Assembly (NCBI GenBank): GCA_011772595.1
Contig: WVZH01000206.1
Span: forward strand, 12,002 to 18,979
Direction of reading: 5' to 3'
Length of the DNA stretch: 6,978 nt
Origin: Anaerolineales bacterium
Lineage (GTDB): Bacteria; Chloroflexota; Anaerolineae; Anaerolineales; E44-bin32
The translations under genes were made by a program, and so were the position numbers. This document shows, piece by piece, positions 1 to 5,161 of this stretch. Position 1 is the first letter of the stretch, and every line of letters begins with the position of its first letter. The notes under the pieces were generated by a model. That model made no database searches. It was not told the origin of the DNA and saw only the letters and a program-made list of their open reading frames with translations.

Positions 1-198
1 TGTGCCGTTTTTCCAGGTCGCCCTTCCTTATAATATTTGAAATGCGAAACCGGGCTCTTTGAGCTGACGGGCGAAATAACCCAGATCGAAGCGAAATGCA
101 TCGACCTCGGATTCTTCTTCAGGGGGGATTTTGCAAAAGGGATTGCACCTCAAGTTCAGATGCGCGTAGGGAAGCGAGAGTGGGGTGTTATCGGCCAT
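1..198 (-). pseudogene. N-terminus of a probable P-loop ATPase-like protein, frameshifted, runs off the left edge
   Basis: An ATG at 198 is preceded by AGGA at a good distance (AGGAAACCAT before the ATG). The product starts MADNTPLSLPYAHLNL and contains a CNPF motif followed by an acidic stretch. From memory this matches the N-terminus of a bacterial family that reads 'YxHLNLxxNPFGE' and then, after a phrase like 'AVQF', a GRGKTTHL-type Walker A loop. Here the frame stops with TAA at 28-30, after 56 residues. Directly after that stop, another minus frame (from 32 leftward) reads YKEGRPGKTA with an H beginning, close to the expected nucleotide-binding loop. I infer a frameshift near position 30, either a real lesion or a sequencing error. 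The rest of the gene lies outside the window. The family assignment rests on recall and is moderate. A true 56-residue protein is the alternative. Confidence 0.5.
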
Positions 199-548
199 AT
201 GGTTTCCTGGACTTCCGCAGCCATATTTCAATACAGGAAAACGGTTTAATGCCGTTCCCTCTACTTGACTCTCGTACACCAGTATAGCCCAGTTTCAACC
301 CTCATAGAGATAAAAAGGAATGATGGGTTTGTGGTGCAAACGTTGTTTCCAAGACCACTTGAAGCAGCGATCTTCCTAGGATCAAGCATTAGATAATGTT
401 TAACATGATTACATTGAATTTCACGTTAATCAGCGTATAGATTTGTTTCTGTTTTGTCAATCAACAATTTGGATCACGTACCAACGCGGTTTCAAACTGA
501 GCAGCAGGTGTATTCCTCACTACATGGTTATTAATTTACCCCTACCGT

Positions 549-587
549 ACAACCCCGTTGGGATTACGCCCTACATCCCCGGGTTGT
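549..587. repeat. Compound inverted repeat (hairpin) downstream of the 676-1059 gene
   Basis: The outer arms ACAACCC (549-555) and GGGTTGT (581-587) are perfectly complementary. Nested inside are GGGAT (560-564) and ATCCC (575-579) around a 10-base loop. No U-run follows on the minus-strand transcript, so it does not look like a classical intrinsic terminator. It abuts repeat family I copy 589-640 and may form the distal part of one larger folded element. Confidence 0.5.
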
Positions 588-588
588 T

Positions 589-640
589 TATCTTGAGCCC
601 TTCGACTCAGGTATGGATGAACTCAACCGTAGGGCTCGGG
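589..640. repeat. Dispersed repeat family I, copy 1
   Basis: The copy opens TATCTTGAGCCCTTCGACT and closes CCGTAGGGCTC. It aligns with the copies at 2630, 3371 and 5368. GAGCCCT (595-601) pairs with AGGGCTC (631-637). It begins about 36 bases after the stop codon of the minus-strand gene 676-1059. Being nearly palindromic, its orientation carries little meaning. Confidence 0.55.
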
Positions 641-675
641 CGTCCGGATAGGCCGCCCGCTTCCATCTTTCTTAT

Positions 676-1059
676 TCATCTCTGCACTGAGAATACCTTC
701 GATACGACTTTCCAGCCATCCTCGAATTTGTACAGGAGCATGAAATCGGTCGAGAAAAACGTAACACCCTTGTATACATCGAGCTTTACAACAGCTGCAG
801 ATCCAGCCACATCAATCAACTTGAATTCATGGTTTGTTTTCGAGCTCCATAACTCAGGATTCTCCTGCTTCATGGCTTCAATTCGTTGAAGCCAACTCGG
901 GACGTCAACTTTTTCGACTTCATTCTGATCCAACACCAACATCTCAAAGGCCGGATGAAAACCCATATCAATCAGCGCCTTGTCCTGCTCCCCATGTATC
1001 CCACGAATATATGCCTCTTCAACAACGTGTTTGATTTCTTGTATCTCTTGGTCAGTCAT
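676..1059 (-). CDS. Putative lumazine-binding / NTF2-like (SnoaL-type) protein
   Basis: The 127-residue product looks like the 'putative lumazine-binding' branch of the NTF2-like alpha+beta barrel fold (Lumazine_bd_2 type): an N-terminal helix (residues 3-20, with EEAYIRG), then a segment DMGFHPAF, a long helix around 55-67, and C-terminal strands ending DFMLLYKFEDGWKVVSKVF (105-123). The closing W-K-V-V-S-K strand is typical of the fold. Such proteins are small, soluble and cytoplasmic, and may bind small molecules or act as polyketide-cyclase-like enzymes. No specific substrate can be named. The frame is open upstream to a TTG or ATG at 1212, but the ATG at 1059 is chosen because AAGGA sits 8-9 bases before it and the homologous fold begins there. 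It stands alone, 183 bases after the HsmA-family gene, and is followed by hairpins and a family I repeat. Confidence 0.8.
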   Translation of the reverse strand: MTDQEIQEIKHVVEEAYIRGIHGEQDKALIDMGFHPAFEMLVLDQNEVEKVDVPSWLQRIEAMKQENPELWSSKTNHEFKLIDVAGSAAVVKLDVYKGVTFFSTDFMLLYKFEDGWKVVSKVFSVQR

Positions 1060-1242
1060 TTGAAATCCTTCCAGTATTATCCTTATGGATAGAAAAAAAT
1101 CTTGGACCGAAACTGTGCTTTTCCAGATAGCTTCTGACTTCAACAGGCAGCCTACATCCCCATTGCACAAATACAATCTATAAGCAAACTCGCACACGTC
1201 CTTGTACTGCACTATTGGTTTGGTCGACTGTCTAAAGTTAAA

Positions 1243-1605
1243 TTATCCCATTCCGAGAATCATCGGGCTTAGATAGGGTACAAGCCAAATCAACCAGACA
1301 ACCACGCTGAATCTATGGAAATTTTGAATCCACCGCTCATCTTTTCGCACCAATACGATTGTTGCCCATCCTGCGTGGATGAACATCAGAATAATGGCTA
1401 ATAATCCTGTAAGTCCATGGACATCAAATGTTAACCCACCAGCCATTTCGAACATCATTCCGGTACCCCATGTATCGCAAATGAATCCAAGCCAGAAGAA
1501 AAGGAGGTGCCATACCTTCAATACACCCGCAAATCGCTCGCTCCAGACACCAATGGAATAGAAGACCAGAGCTAAAGTGATGACTATCGTTGAGATCGGT
1601 GGCAT
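1243..1605 (-). CDS. HsmA-family (TIGR03987-type) four-helix membrane protein
   Basis: The 120-residue product has four hydrophobic segments, at about residues 5-21, 28-46, 62-86 and 97-117. Recognisable family features are VWHLLFFWLGFICDTWGTGMM (in two parts around 31-51), VHGLTGLLAIILMFIHAGWA (62-81) and the end FHRFSVVVWLIWLVPY (96-111). This matches the small membrane family named HsmA/TIGR03987, whose biochemical role I cannot state with confidence. Histidines lie at 33, 63, 77 and 97, at or within the membrane segments, which could suit heme or metal binding; that is inference. An in-frame TTG lies 12 bases further upstream, but the ATG at 1605 has GGAG seven bases before it and is preferred. 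Length is about normal for the family. The gene is single, with 110 bases to the remnant upstream and 183 to the NTF2-like gene downstream. Confidence 0.8.
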   Translation of the reverse strand: MPPISTIVITLALVFYSIGVWSERFAGVLKVWHLLFFWLGFICDTWGTGMMFEMAGGLTFDVHGLTGLLAIILMFIHAGWATIVLVRKDERWIQNFHRFSVVVWLIWLVPYLSPMILGMG

Positions 1606-1678
1606 TATTTGCTCCAAAATGTCAGGATAGTAGTGACTTCTGGTGAACGGATCTAATTTGTTGATATCGCCCTAATTT

Positions 1679-1692
1679 TTTTGATTTCAAAA
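1679..1692. promoter_or_regulatory. Short perfect inverted repeat upstream of the HsmA-family gene
   Basis: TTTTGA (1679-1684) and TCAAAA (1687-1692) are separated by two bases, about 75 bases before the start at 1605. It could be an operator or merely A+T-rich sequence. On the minus strand it also contains TTGAAA, 16-17 bases before a GATATC/ATATCA hexamer, a poor promoter match. Confidence 0.2.
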
Positions 1693-1697
1693 GACAG

Positions 1698-1740
1698 GCG
1701 ACCACCGCCGTAGGGCTAAGGCATTATTCCAAGTGGTCGC
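1698..1740 (-). terminator. Possible terminator hairpin over the 3' end of the 1716-2003 frame
   Basis: GCGACCAC (1698-1705) and GTGGTCGC (1733-1740) form a perfect 8-bp stem with a 27-base loop enclosing the stop codon. On the minus strand the second arm is followed by CTGTCTTTT, a short T-rich run. The loop is long for an intrinsic terminator, and the arm inside the coding region may be coincidental. Confidence 0.35.
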
Positions 1741-2003
1741 AGCGTTCTGGCGATTTCTACCAGCAGATCAAGATCACCGCTGCCGCTGAGGAGAAGGTAG
1801 CGCTCCCCCAATGTCGTCATCAGGAAAAATGTCCCCTCCTCCGGTGACTGGACCAGAAACCGGAATGCCTTCCAACCCCCAGCAAGAGTCCATTCCTCTT
1901 CCACGAGAATCTCGAAGCCCGAAGCCGCCCAGGCTTGTTCTCGAACATCTATAAACTCATCCAGGGCGTTCTTCGGATCCCTTAAGAGAACATTGATGCT
2001 CAT
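1716..2003 (-). CDS. C-terminal remnant of a probable lipoprotein (PsbP/DcrB-like domain), 5'-truncated
   Basis: From the ATG at 2003 the product is 95 residues. The pattern SGFEILVEEEWTLAGGWKAF (28-47), then a FFLMTTLGERYLLL strand pair and a closing VEIARTLRPL helix, resembles the second half of secreted lipoprotein domains that normally begin with a signal peptide, a lipobox cysteine and a 'GFSFxYPxxW' segment. None of those are present. The frame stays open upstream to about 2096, with plausible sequence (ENIRPGGTIMSINVLL) running through the putative start codon, then hits TGA at 2097-2099. No ATG lies upstream and the Shine-Dalgarno sequence before 2003 is weak. I therefore infer a decayed gene that has lost its front half. 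A short genuine cytoplasmic protein is possible but less likely. Family recall is moderate. Confidence 0.5.
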   Translation of the reverse strand: MSINVLLRDPKNALDEFIDVREQAWAASGFEILVEEEWTLAGGWKAFRFLVQSPEEGTFFLMTTLGERYLLLSGSGDLDLLVEIARTLRPLGIMP

Positions 2004-2077
2004 GATAGTCCCGCCTGGGCGAATGTTCTCACTCTCACTCCTTATGAATTTGTCTGGGCAACTGCATCGAGCTCTGG

Positions 2078-2167
2078 CTAGGTTTTGTAAAAATTCTCAT
2101 ACCAGATCCATCGCTTCCATATCGCGCAGAATGCGAGGTCGGATAAAGCAAATCGCTTGGTGCCCAT
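2078..2167 (-). CDS. Possible 29-residue ORF coupled to the preceding small membrane protein gene
   Basis: An ATG at 2167 overlaps the stop of the 51-residue gene as TAATG and opens a frame of 29 codons reading MGTKRFALSDLAFCAIWKRW and ending ENFYKT. The overlap is a typical translational-coupling geometry, and a purine-rich AAGGAGAAGGG lies within the end of the upstream gene, a little far away. The peptide is rich in aromatic and basic residues. There is no known homologue to offer, and the ORF could be chance. Confidence 0.22.
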   Translation of the reverse strand: MGTKRFALSDLAFCAIWKRWIWYENFYKT

Positions 2168-2322
2168 TAATTCATTCCCGAATCCCTTCTCCTTGTTAGA
2201 ACCCTGATAAGCAATCCACCTAGAATAGCGAAGGAGATCAAAATTCCCGTGCAGAGTCCAAAATAGAATTCTGGATAATTAAATGAATAACCGAATATAT
2301 TAAATAAGAACTGATCAATCAT
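2167..2322 (-). CDS. Small single-pass membrane protein, 51 residues
   Basis: I do not recognise a family. The ATG at 2322 has an excellent ribosome-binding site (AAAGGAG, about seven bases upstream). The product begins MIDQFLFNIFGYSFNYPEF, an aromatic N-terminal segment. One hydrophobic helix follows at about residues 20-42 (FYFGLCTGILISFAILGGLL in its core), then a basic tail, RVLTRRRDSGMN. The positive-inside rule predicts a periplasmic or extracellular N-terminus and a cytoplasmic C-terminus. The strong start signal, clean hydrophobic profile and charged end support a real gene despite its size. It is 381 bases from the gene upstream and ends in a TAATG overlap with a possible 29-codon frame. 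Function is unknown. Small membrane-complex subunits and regulatory peptides look like this. Confidence 0.65.
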   Translation of the reverse strand: MIDQFLFNIFGYSFNYPEFYFGLCTGILISFAILGGLLIRVLTRRRDSGMN

Positions 2323-2406
2323 CTCAAATCTCCTTTACCCTCCAGGATAATATATCCATACTCCTTAGAGATGGACACATTCAGAACCACGAGATAGACC
2401 ATACAA

Positions 2407-2437
2407 AGTATAGATTGTTTTGATAATCACCCATCAA
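2407..2437 (-). promoter_or_regulatory. Weak promoter candidate for the 51-residue membrane protein gene
   Basis: On the minus strand a good -10 hexamer TATACT (2412-2407) is preceded by TTGATG (2437-2432) with a 19-base spacer, longer than the usual 16-18. It would give a leader of roughly 80 bases before the ATG at 2322. Confidence 0.3.
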
Positions 2438-2507
2438 GGTTTAAAGAATTGGAGTCCTATATTAATATGGTCTCCTAACGACTTTGAAACCTGAACTGCC
2501 CGTTCAA

Positions 2508-2600
2508 CTGTGCATGCCCCATAGGTACAGACTGGAAAGATTGAGTGGTCGGAGAACTCCCATTCGCTGTCTTTTCTCCCGTCCCCGATCGTACGACTTA
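2508..2600. repeat. Diverged, shortened relative of repeat family II
   Basis: Positions 2510-2530 match 5173-5193 at 18 of 21 bases (GTGCATGC, then AGGTACAG), and 2589-2598 (TCGTACGACT) matches 5298-5307 at 9 of 10. The distance between these anchors is about 50 bases less than in the 5162-5325 copy, so this would be an internally deleted and heavily diverged member. Confidence 0.35.
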
Positions 2601-2629
2601 GTTTACGAATCACACCGTATCCACAGGGA

Positions 2630-2685
2630 GCATCCTGAGTCGTTCGACTCCACTCAGGTTGAACTCCGTCAAAGGGCATCCAGTG
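2630..2685. repeat. Dispersed repeat family I, copy 2
   Basis: The copy starts GCATCCTGAGTCGTTCGACT and ends CAAAGGGCATCCAGTG. It aligns with the copies at 589, 3371 and 5368. CCTGAGT (2634-2640) pairs perfectly with ACTCAGG (2652-2658), a 7-bp stem with an 11-base loop. It lies about 19 bases beyond the stop of the minus-strand gene 2704-3240. Confidence 0.55.
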
Positions 2686-2703
2686 AATTGGTGGGTGACC
2701 GTA

Positions 2704-3240
2704 TCAAACAAATTGAGAGAGTTCTTCATCTTCCTGAGTGGACATCTTAATATAATCATCGAATGACATATTCACAAAGATGGGACTTACTTCTATTGCC
2801 ATTCGGAGTGCTCTAGCCTTATGCTCAGTCCAAGTATCCTCGATCGTGGAACGAGAGGGTAACCGGATAACTTTGGAACCTTTCCATGGCATGGCTTTGC
2901 TGTCAAAGTTGGAGGAAATGAGAAGGGCACCGTCGGTGAATGCGCTGTAAAACTTGATCCCCATTCCCATACAGAGGGCGACGGTGGGAGGATTTGTATT
3001 AGAAAGGAGAACATTAGCGGAGGCAAGCCGGAGAGGGCGAAGAAAATGAAGAACTTCTTTCTTGAGAAGTGCGAGGGGGATTAAAGGGAACTGGAAGATC
3101 ACGGAGTATGGGCCGAGAGCTTCTAGGCAATATGCTAAGTGACGAAAACCGAGAGCCTGAAGTGAAGTTATCTCAGTTTGATACCGATTGCGAACGCGAG
3201 TTTGGAGGAGAGGGTCCATAATCTGTGAATATTCAGCCAT
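2704..3240 (-). CDS. Hypothetical protein, 178 residues
   Basis: I do not recognise a named family. The start ATG at 3240 has AGGGA about eight bases upstream. The protein is mixed: a polar N-terminus with QTRVRNRYQTEITSLQALGF (14-33), a hydrophobic stretch about 44-60 (YSVIFQFPLIPLALL) that could be a buried helix or one membrane segment, then a likely beta-rich core with TVALCMGMGIKFYSAF and DGALLISSNF (about 87-113). The C-terminal part is polar and helical (TIEDTWTEHKARALRMAIE, from about 132), ending with an acidic tail. The pattern '...FTDGALLISSNF' followed by W..H recalls soluble-domain hypothetical proteins seen in scattered environmental bacteria, but no function can be given. The gene stands alone behind a possible extended -10 promoter (3333-3341) and is followed at once by a family I repeat. 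Confidence 0.7.
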   Translation of the reverse strand: MAEYSQIMDPLLQTRVRNRYQTEITSLQALGFRHLAYCLEALGPYSVIFQFPLIPLALLKKEVLHFLRPLRLASANVLLSNTNPPTVALCMGMGIKFYSAFTDGALLISSNFDSKAMPWKGSKVIRLPSRSTIEDTWTEHKARALRMAIEVSPIFVNMSFDDYIKMSTQEDEELSQFV

Positions 3241-3332
3241 GGTCTTTCCCTGGTCTAGTTGCCGCCTGTCGCTTTTGAGCCACGCAGCCGGGGTTAGCTC
3301 CAGCTTTAGTTCTTAACGAATCCCTATCACTC

Positions 3333-3341
3333 ATCATAGCA
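3333..3341 (-). promoter_or_regulatory. Possible extended -10 promoter for the 2704-3240 gene
   Basis: The minus strand reads TGCTATGAT, an extended -10 (TGn plus TATGAT), about 95 bases before the ATG at 3240. No TTGACA-like -35 stands at the right distance, which extended -10 promoters can tolerate. Confidence 0.3.
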
Positions 3342-3370
3342 TGCAATTCACCCTGCATCTCCTGGGGCGC

Positions 3371-3423
3371 CTATCCTGAGTTCATCGACACAACCCAGGA
3401 TAAACATCACCGAAGGTTTCCAG
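3371..3423. repeat. Dispersed repeat family I, copy 3
   Basis: The copy starts CTATCCTGAGTTCATCGACA and ends ACCGAAGGTTTCCAG. It aligns with the 5368 copy over the whole length. TATCCTG (3372-3378) pairs perfectly with CAGGATA (3396-3402) across a 17-base loop. It ends about eight bases from the stop codon of the dimethylargininase gene. Confidence 0.5.
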
Positions 3424-3430
3424 AAAATTG

Positions 3431-4222
3431 TTAGGCCTCCCGCTCATTTTTAATTGGGATCCTCTCTCGAAATATCAAACTACAACAAGTCATTGCCCCC
3501 TCTGCTTTCTGCATCTCCGATACATCAACCTCCCTTACAGAAAATCCCCGATCTTCCAAACGTCGACGTGTTTCGGGAAATATCGCCGGATACACCAAGT
3601 CGTCGCCAATGAGTAACGCATTCGCCGCAAATGGTTCTCCGGGATCAACATCTATAAAGCTCTTTCCCTGAAATGGTTTTATGTCGATCCAGGATCTATT
3701 GATAAGTAGAGTATCTTCACCCACATGAGTAACTGCCGACTTTAAGTGCAAGCATCCATCTACTTGAACTTTTATTACCTCGTACCCATATGGAGAAACC
3801 AGATCAATCAGTTGTTTGACACCCAATTCATTTGACCGTTCTGTAACACCTACAAATAACGTCCTTCCAATTTGAAGAACATCCCCACCCTCTAATGTGG
3901 CCGGAGATACGATTTTGAAGATGGTTCGGTATTCGCTTAGCACTGCTGATACGTTTTTGGTTTCGTCTCGTCGTGTTTCAGCCCCTGGCCGAGCGATGAT
4001 TGCCACTTCATCCAACACAACTGCAGTATCTTCCACAAACACTGAGTCTGGGAAACTTGGTTCTACAGGAAGCCTTCGTATTCGGCAACCCAATTCCACC
4101 AATACCCTCTCGTATTGAACATGCTGCGCTCGTGCCAAGTCAATATCGATATCCTGTCGGGGTATGTGCGTTAATTCGCATTGCCCCATGCTGGGGCTTA
4201 CCTCACGTGTTATCGCAATCAC
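3431..4222 (-). CDS. ddaH: Dimethylargininase (N(G),N(G)-dimethylarginine dimethylaminohydrolase)
   Basis: This 263-residue enzyme hydrolyses asymmetric di- or monomethylarginine to citrulline and dimethylamine or methylamine. It belongs to the amidinotransferase/arginine deiminase (pentein) fold. Family hallmarks, in order, are TREVSPSMGQCELTH (5-19), PDSVFVEDTAV (58-68) for substrate contact, LEGGDV with Glu111, CLHLKSA with His159, and the C-terminal AMTCCS, where Cys246 should be the nucleophile (cf. human DDAH1 'LTCCS'). The Cys-His-Glu triad is thus complete, and length is normal. The frame is open upstream to 4309, but the family N-terminus begins near the GTG at 4222, which has GGAGGG about ten bases before it; a TTG one codon earlier is possible. 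The longer start would run into the adjacent repeat. It is single, 250 bases after the methyltransferase gene. The stop lies inside GTTAGGC as read on the plus strand. Confidence 0.93.
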   Translation of the reverse strand: MIAITREVSPSMGQCELTHIPRQDIDIDLARAQHVQYERVLVELGCRIRRLPVEPSFPDSVFVEDTAVVLDEVAIIARPGAETRRDETKNVSAVLSEYRTIFKIVSPATLEGGDVLQIGRTLFVGVTERSNELGVKQLIDLVSPYGYEVIKVQVDGCLHLKSAVTHVGEDTLLINRSWIDIKPFQGKSFIDVDPGEPFAANALLIGDDLVYPAIFPETRRRLEDRGFSVREVDVSEMQKAEGAMTCCSLIFRERIPIKNEREA

Positions 4223-4300
4223 CAATTCGTACCCTCCGGATTTCGGATACCCGACGCACTCAAGCCCCGGACTGGCTGCACTGGGCCGCAGGCACACGTG

Positions 4301-4464
4301 TCCATCCACCTATGCCTGCACCTGTGATGTATGCATCAAAATCCCACCTGTGCCAGGTACATGCAAGCAGGACAGACTGGTGGATACGGCTAAGGCCTGT
4401 CCCGCGTTCCTCACAGGGAGACGCCGGCGGTCGTACCTACAGCGGCAATCCCAGCCTACCTGCA
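4301..4464. repeat. Repeat family II, left copy flanking the methyltransferase gene
   Basis: This copy of about 164 bases begins TCCATCCACC and carries GTCCCGCGTTCC, GTCGTACCTAC and CAATCCCAGC (4446-4455). It aligns colinearly and in the same orientation with 5162-5325; the anchors TCCATC and CAATCCCAGC are 145 bases apart here and 148 there. Identity is best over the second half and poor in the middle. It fills most of the gap between the methyltransferase stop and the dimethylargininase start. The minus-strand frame through it (about 4310-4534) is probably a shadow. Confidence 0.6.
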
Positions 4465-4472
4465 ATGAGGTC

Positions 4473-5105
4473 TTAAGCGGAATGATCGTCCGTTCGTCTC
4501 TGTAGAAGGCAGTACACGAATCTCTGCTCTGCACCTGAGGGCGTCCGATGAGTCTCCTGCTCCGCTTCGATCAGCTCATAAAGGGGGCCCAATTCCTCTA
4601 GAAGCTCTCGTGGGCTGTACCGCATCGTTGGAAGACCACTGCACCGCGTCGGACCATCGTGCGCAAAGGTCGCCATAATAACATGACCGGAAGGCCGCAG
4701 TGCGGAACCAAGAATCTTTGTGTATGCAGCTCTCTGCTCTGGATTTACGAGGAAGTGAAAAACGGCCCTGTCGTGCCAAACATCATAGTACAACGAAGGT
4801 AGGTGTACATGAGCTACGTCCGCCTCAACCCATTTCACGCTTCCAGCCTTCGCGCCTAGCCTATTCTTAGCCCTCAACAAAGCCTCTGAAGAAATGTCCA
4901 AAACAGTCACATCATGAATACCCTTAGCGAGTAAATCATCCACCAGCGTCGAATCGCCGCCTCCGATATCTATCACCCTCGAACTTGCCGAGGCACCCGA
5001 GCGTGCAAACAGCTGCATTGAGAGGCGAAGATGCGGTTGGTACCAACTGACCTCGTCGCTCTGCCTCTCTTTGAAGAGTGCTTCCCAATGGGCTTTGGTG
5101 CTCAT
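4473..5105 (-). CDS. Class I SAM-dependent methyltransferase, small-molecule type
   Basis: The 210-residue cytosolic product is a complete Rossmann-fold methyltransferase. It starts with HWEALF and DEVSWYQPHL (18-26), a signature of this subfamily. Motif I is VIDIGGGDST (44-53), followed by VTVLDIS (66-72, acidic residue for the SAM ribose) and WVEADV (92-97). DVWHDRAVFHFL (108-119) forms the next strand and its lining, and LRPSGHVIMATFAHDGPTRCSGL (in two parts, 136-158) is highly characteristic, with YSPRELLEELG and a C-terminal RFVYCLL strand. The methyl acceptor is unknown. Close relatives are often annotated only as methyltransferase domain proteins. The ATG at 5105 gives the expected N-terminus but has no good Shine-Dalgarno sequence. 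It overlaps, as ATGA, the stop of a 62-codon frame (5102-5290) that lies mostly in the repeat. Direct copies of repeat family II flank the gene. Confidence 0.92.
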   Translation of the reverse strand: MSTKAHWEALFKERQSDEVSWYQPHLRLSMQLFARSGASASSRVIDIGGGDSTLVDDLLAKGIHDVTVLDISSEALLRAKNRLGAKAGSVKWVEADVAHVHLPSLYYDVWHDRAVFHFLVNPEQRAAYTKILGSALRPSGHVIMATFAHDGPTRCSGLPTMRYSPRELLEELGPLYELIEAEQETHRTPSGAEQRFVYCLLQRRTDDHSA

Positions 5106-5161
5106 CGCTTTACGTTAAGGAACGACTCATTCCATTCCACCAAACGACTTTGTGCCTTGGC

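Larger units (their letters stand above)
199..675. other. Intergenic gap of 477 bases with a cluster of hairpins at its right end
   Basis: I see no convincing gene here. The plus-strand frame starting at 443 runs into and across the antisense of the 676-1059 gene and has no recognisable product. The left part, about 240-480, is A+T-rich and is the expected leader and promoter region of the gene that starts at 198, but I found no -35/-10 pair I trust. The right part holds three successive inverted repeats, just downstream of the 676-1059 stop: 637-642 with 654-659 (CGGGCG/CGCCCG), 595-601 with 631-637 (GAGCCCT/AGGGCTC, part of repeat family I) and the compound hairpin at 549-587. Confidence 0.6.
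2323..2703. other. Intergenic gap of 381 bases, largely repeat-derived
   Basis: The gap holds a family I repeat (2630-2685) right behind the 2704-3240 stop, a diverged family II element (about 2508-2600) and an A+T-rich leader (2323-2450) for the 51-residue gene. A minus-strand frame at 2434-2679 (81 codons) is open, but it starts inside the family I repeat, runs through the family II element, has no good ribosome-binding site and resembles nothing I know. The overlapping plus-strand frame from 2484 is likewise unconvincing. A short palindrome, GGATAATATATCC, lies at 2345-2357. Confidence 0.55.

Noticed and set aside
37..249. Plus-strand frame of 70 codons at the left edge
   Set aside because: It is the complement of the minus-strand frame at 28-198, which has the better start signal and family-like sequence.
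443..889. Plus-strand frame of 148 codons
   Set aside because: It runs antisense across the well-supported minus-strand gene 676-1059, has no recognisable domain and no clear ribosome-binding site.
2013..2042. AAGGAG followed by GTG and a short leader ending in ATGA at the 2003 start
   Set aside because: Only about ten codons long. The sequence is better explained as an in-frame upstream part of the truncated 1716-2003 gene.
2434..2679. Minus-strand frame of 81 codons in the gap after the 2704-3240 gene
   Set aside because: It begins inside a family I repeat and passes through the family II relative; no start signal and no resemblance to a known protein.
3430..3436. GTTAGGC as an integron core site
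   Set aside because: A single seven-base match also expected by chance. No complementary core was found at an attC-like distance, and no integrase is in the window.
4000..4505. Plus-strand frames of 158 and 113 codons
   Set aside because: Antisense to the dimethylargininase gene, whose catalytic motifs are complete on the minus strand.
4310..4534. Minus-strand frame of 74 codons overlapping the methyltransferase 3' end
   Set aside because: It lies mostly in repeat family II and overlaps the methyltransferase C-terminus in another frame; treated as a shadow.
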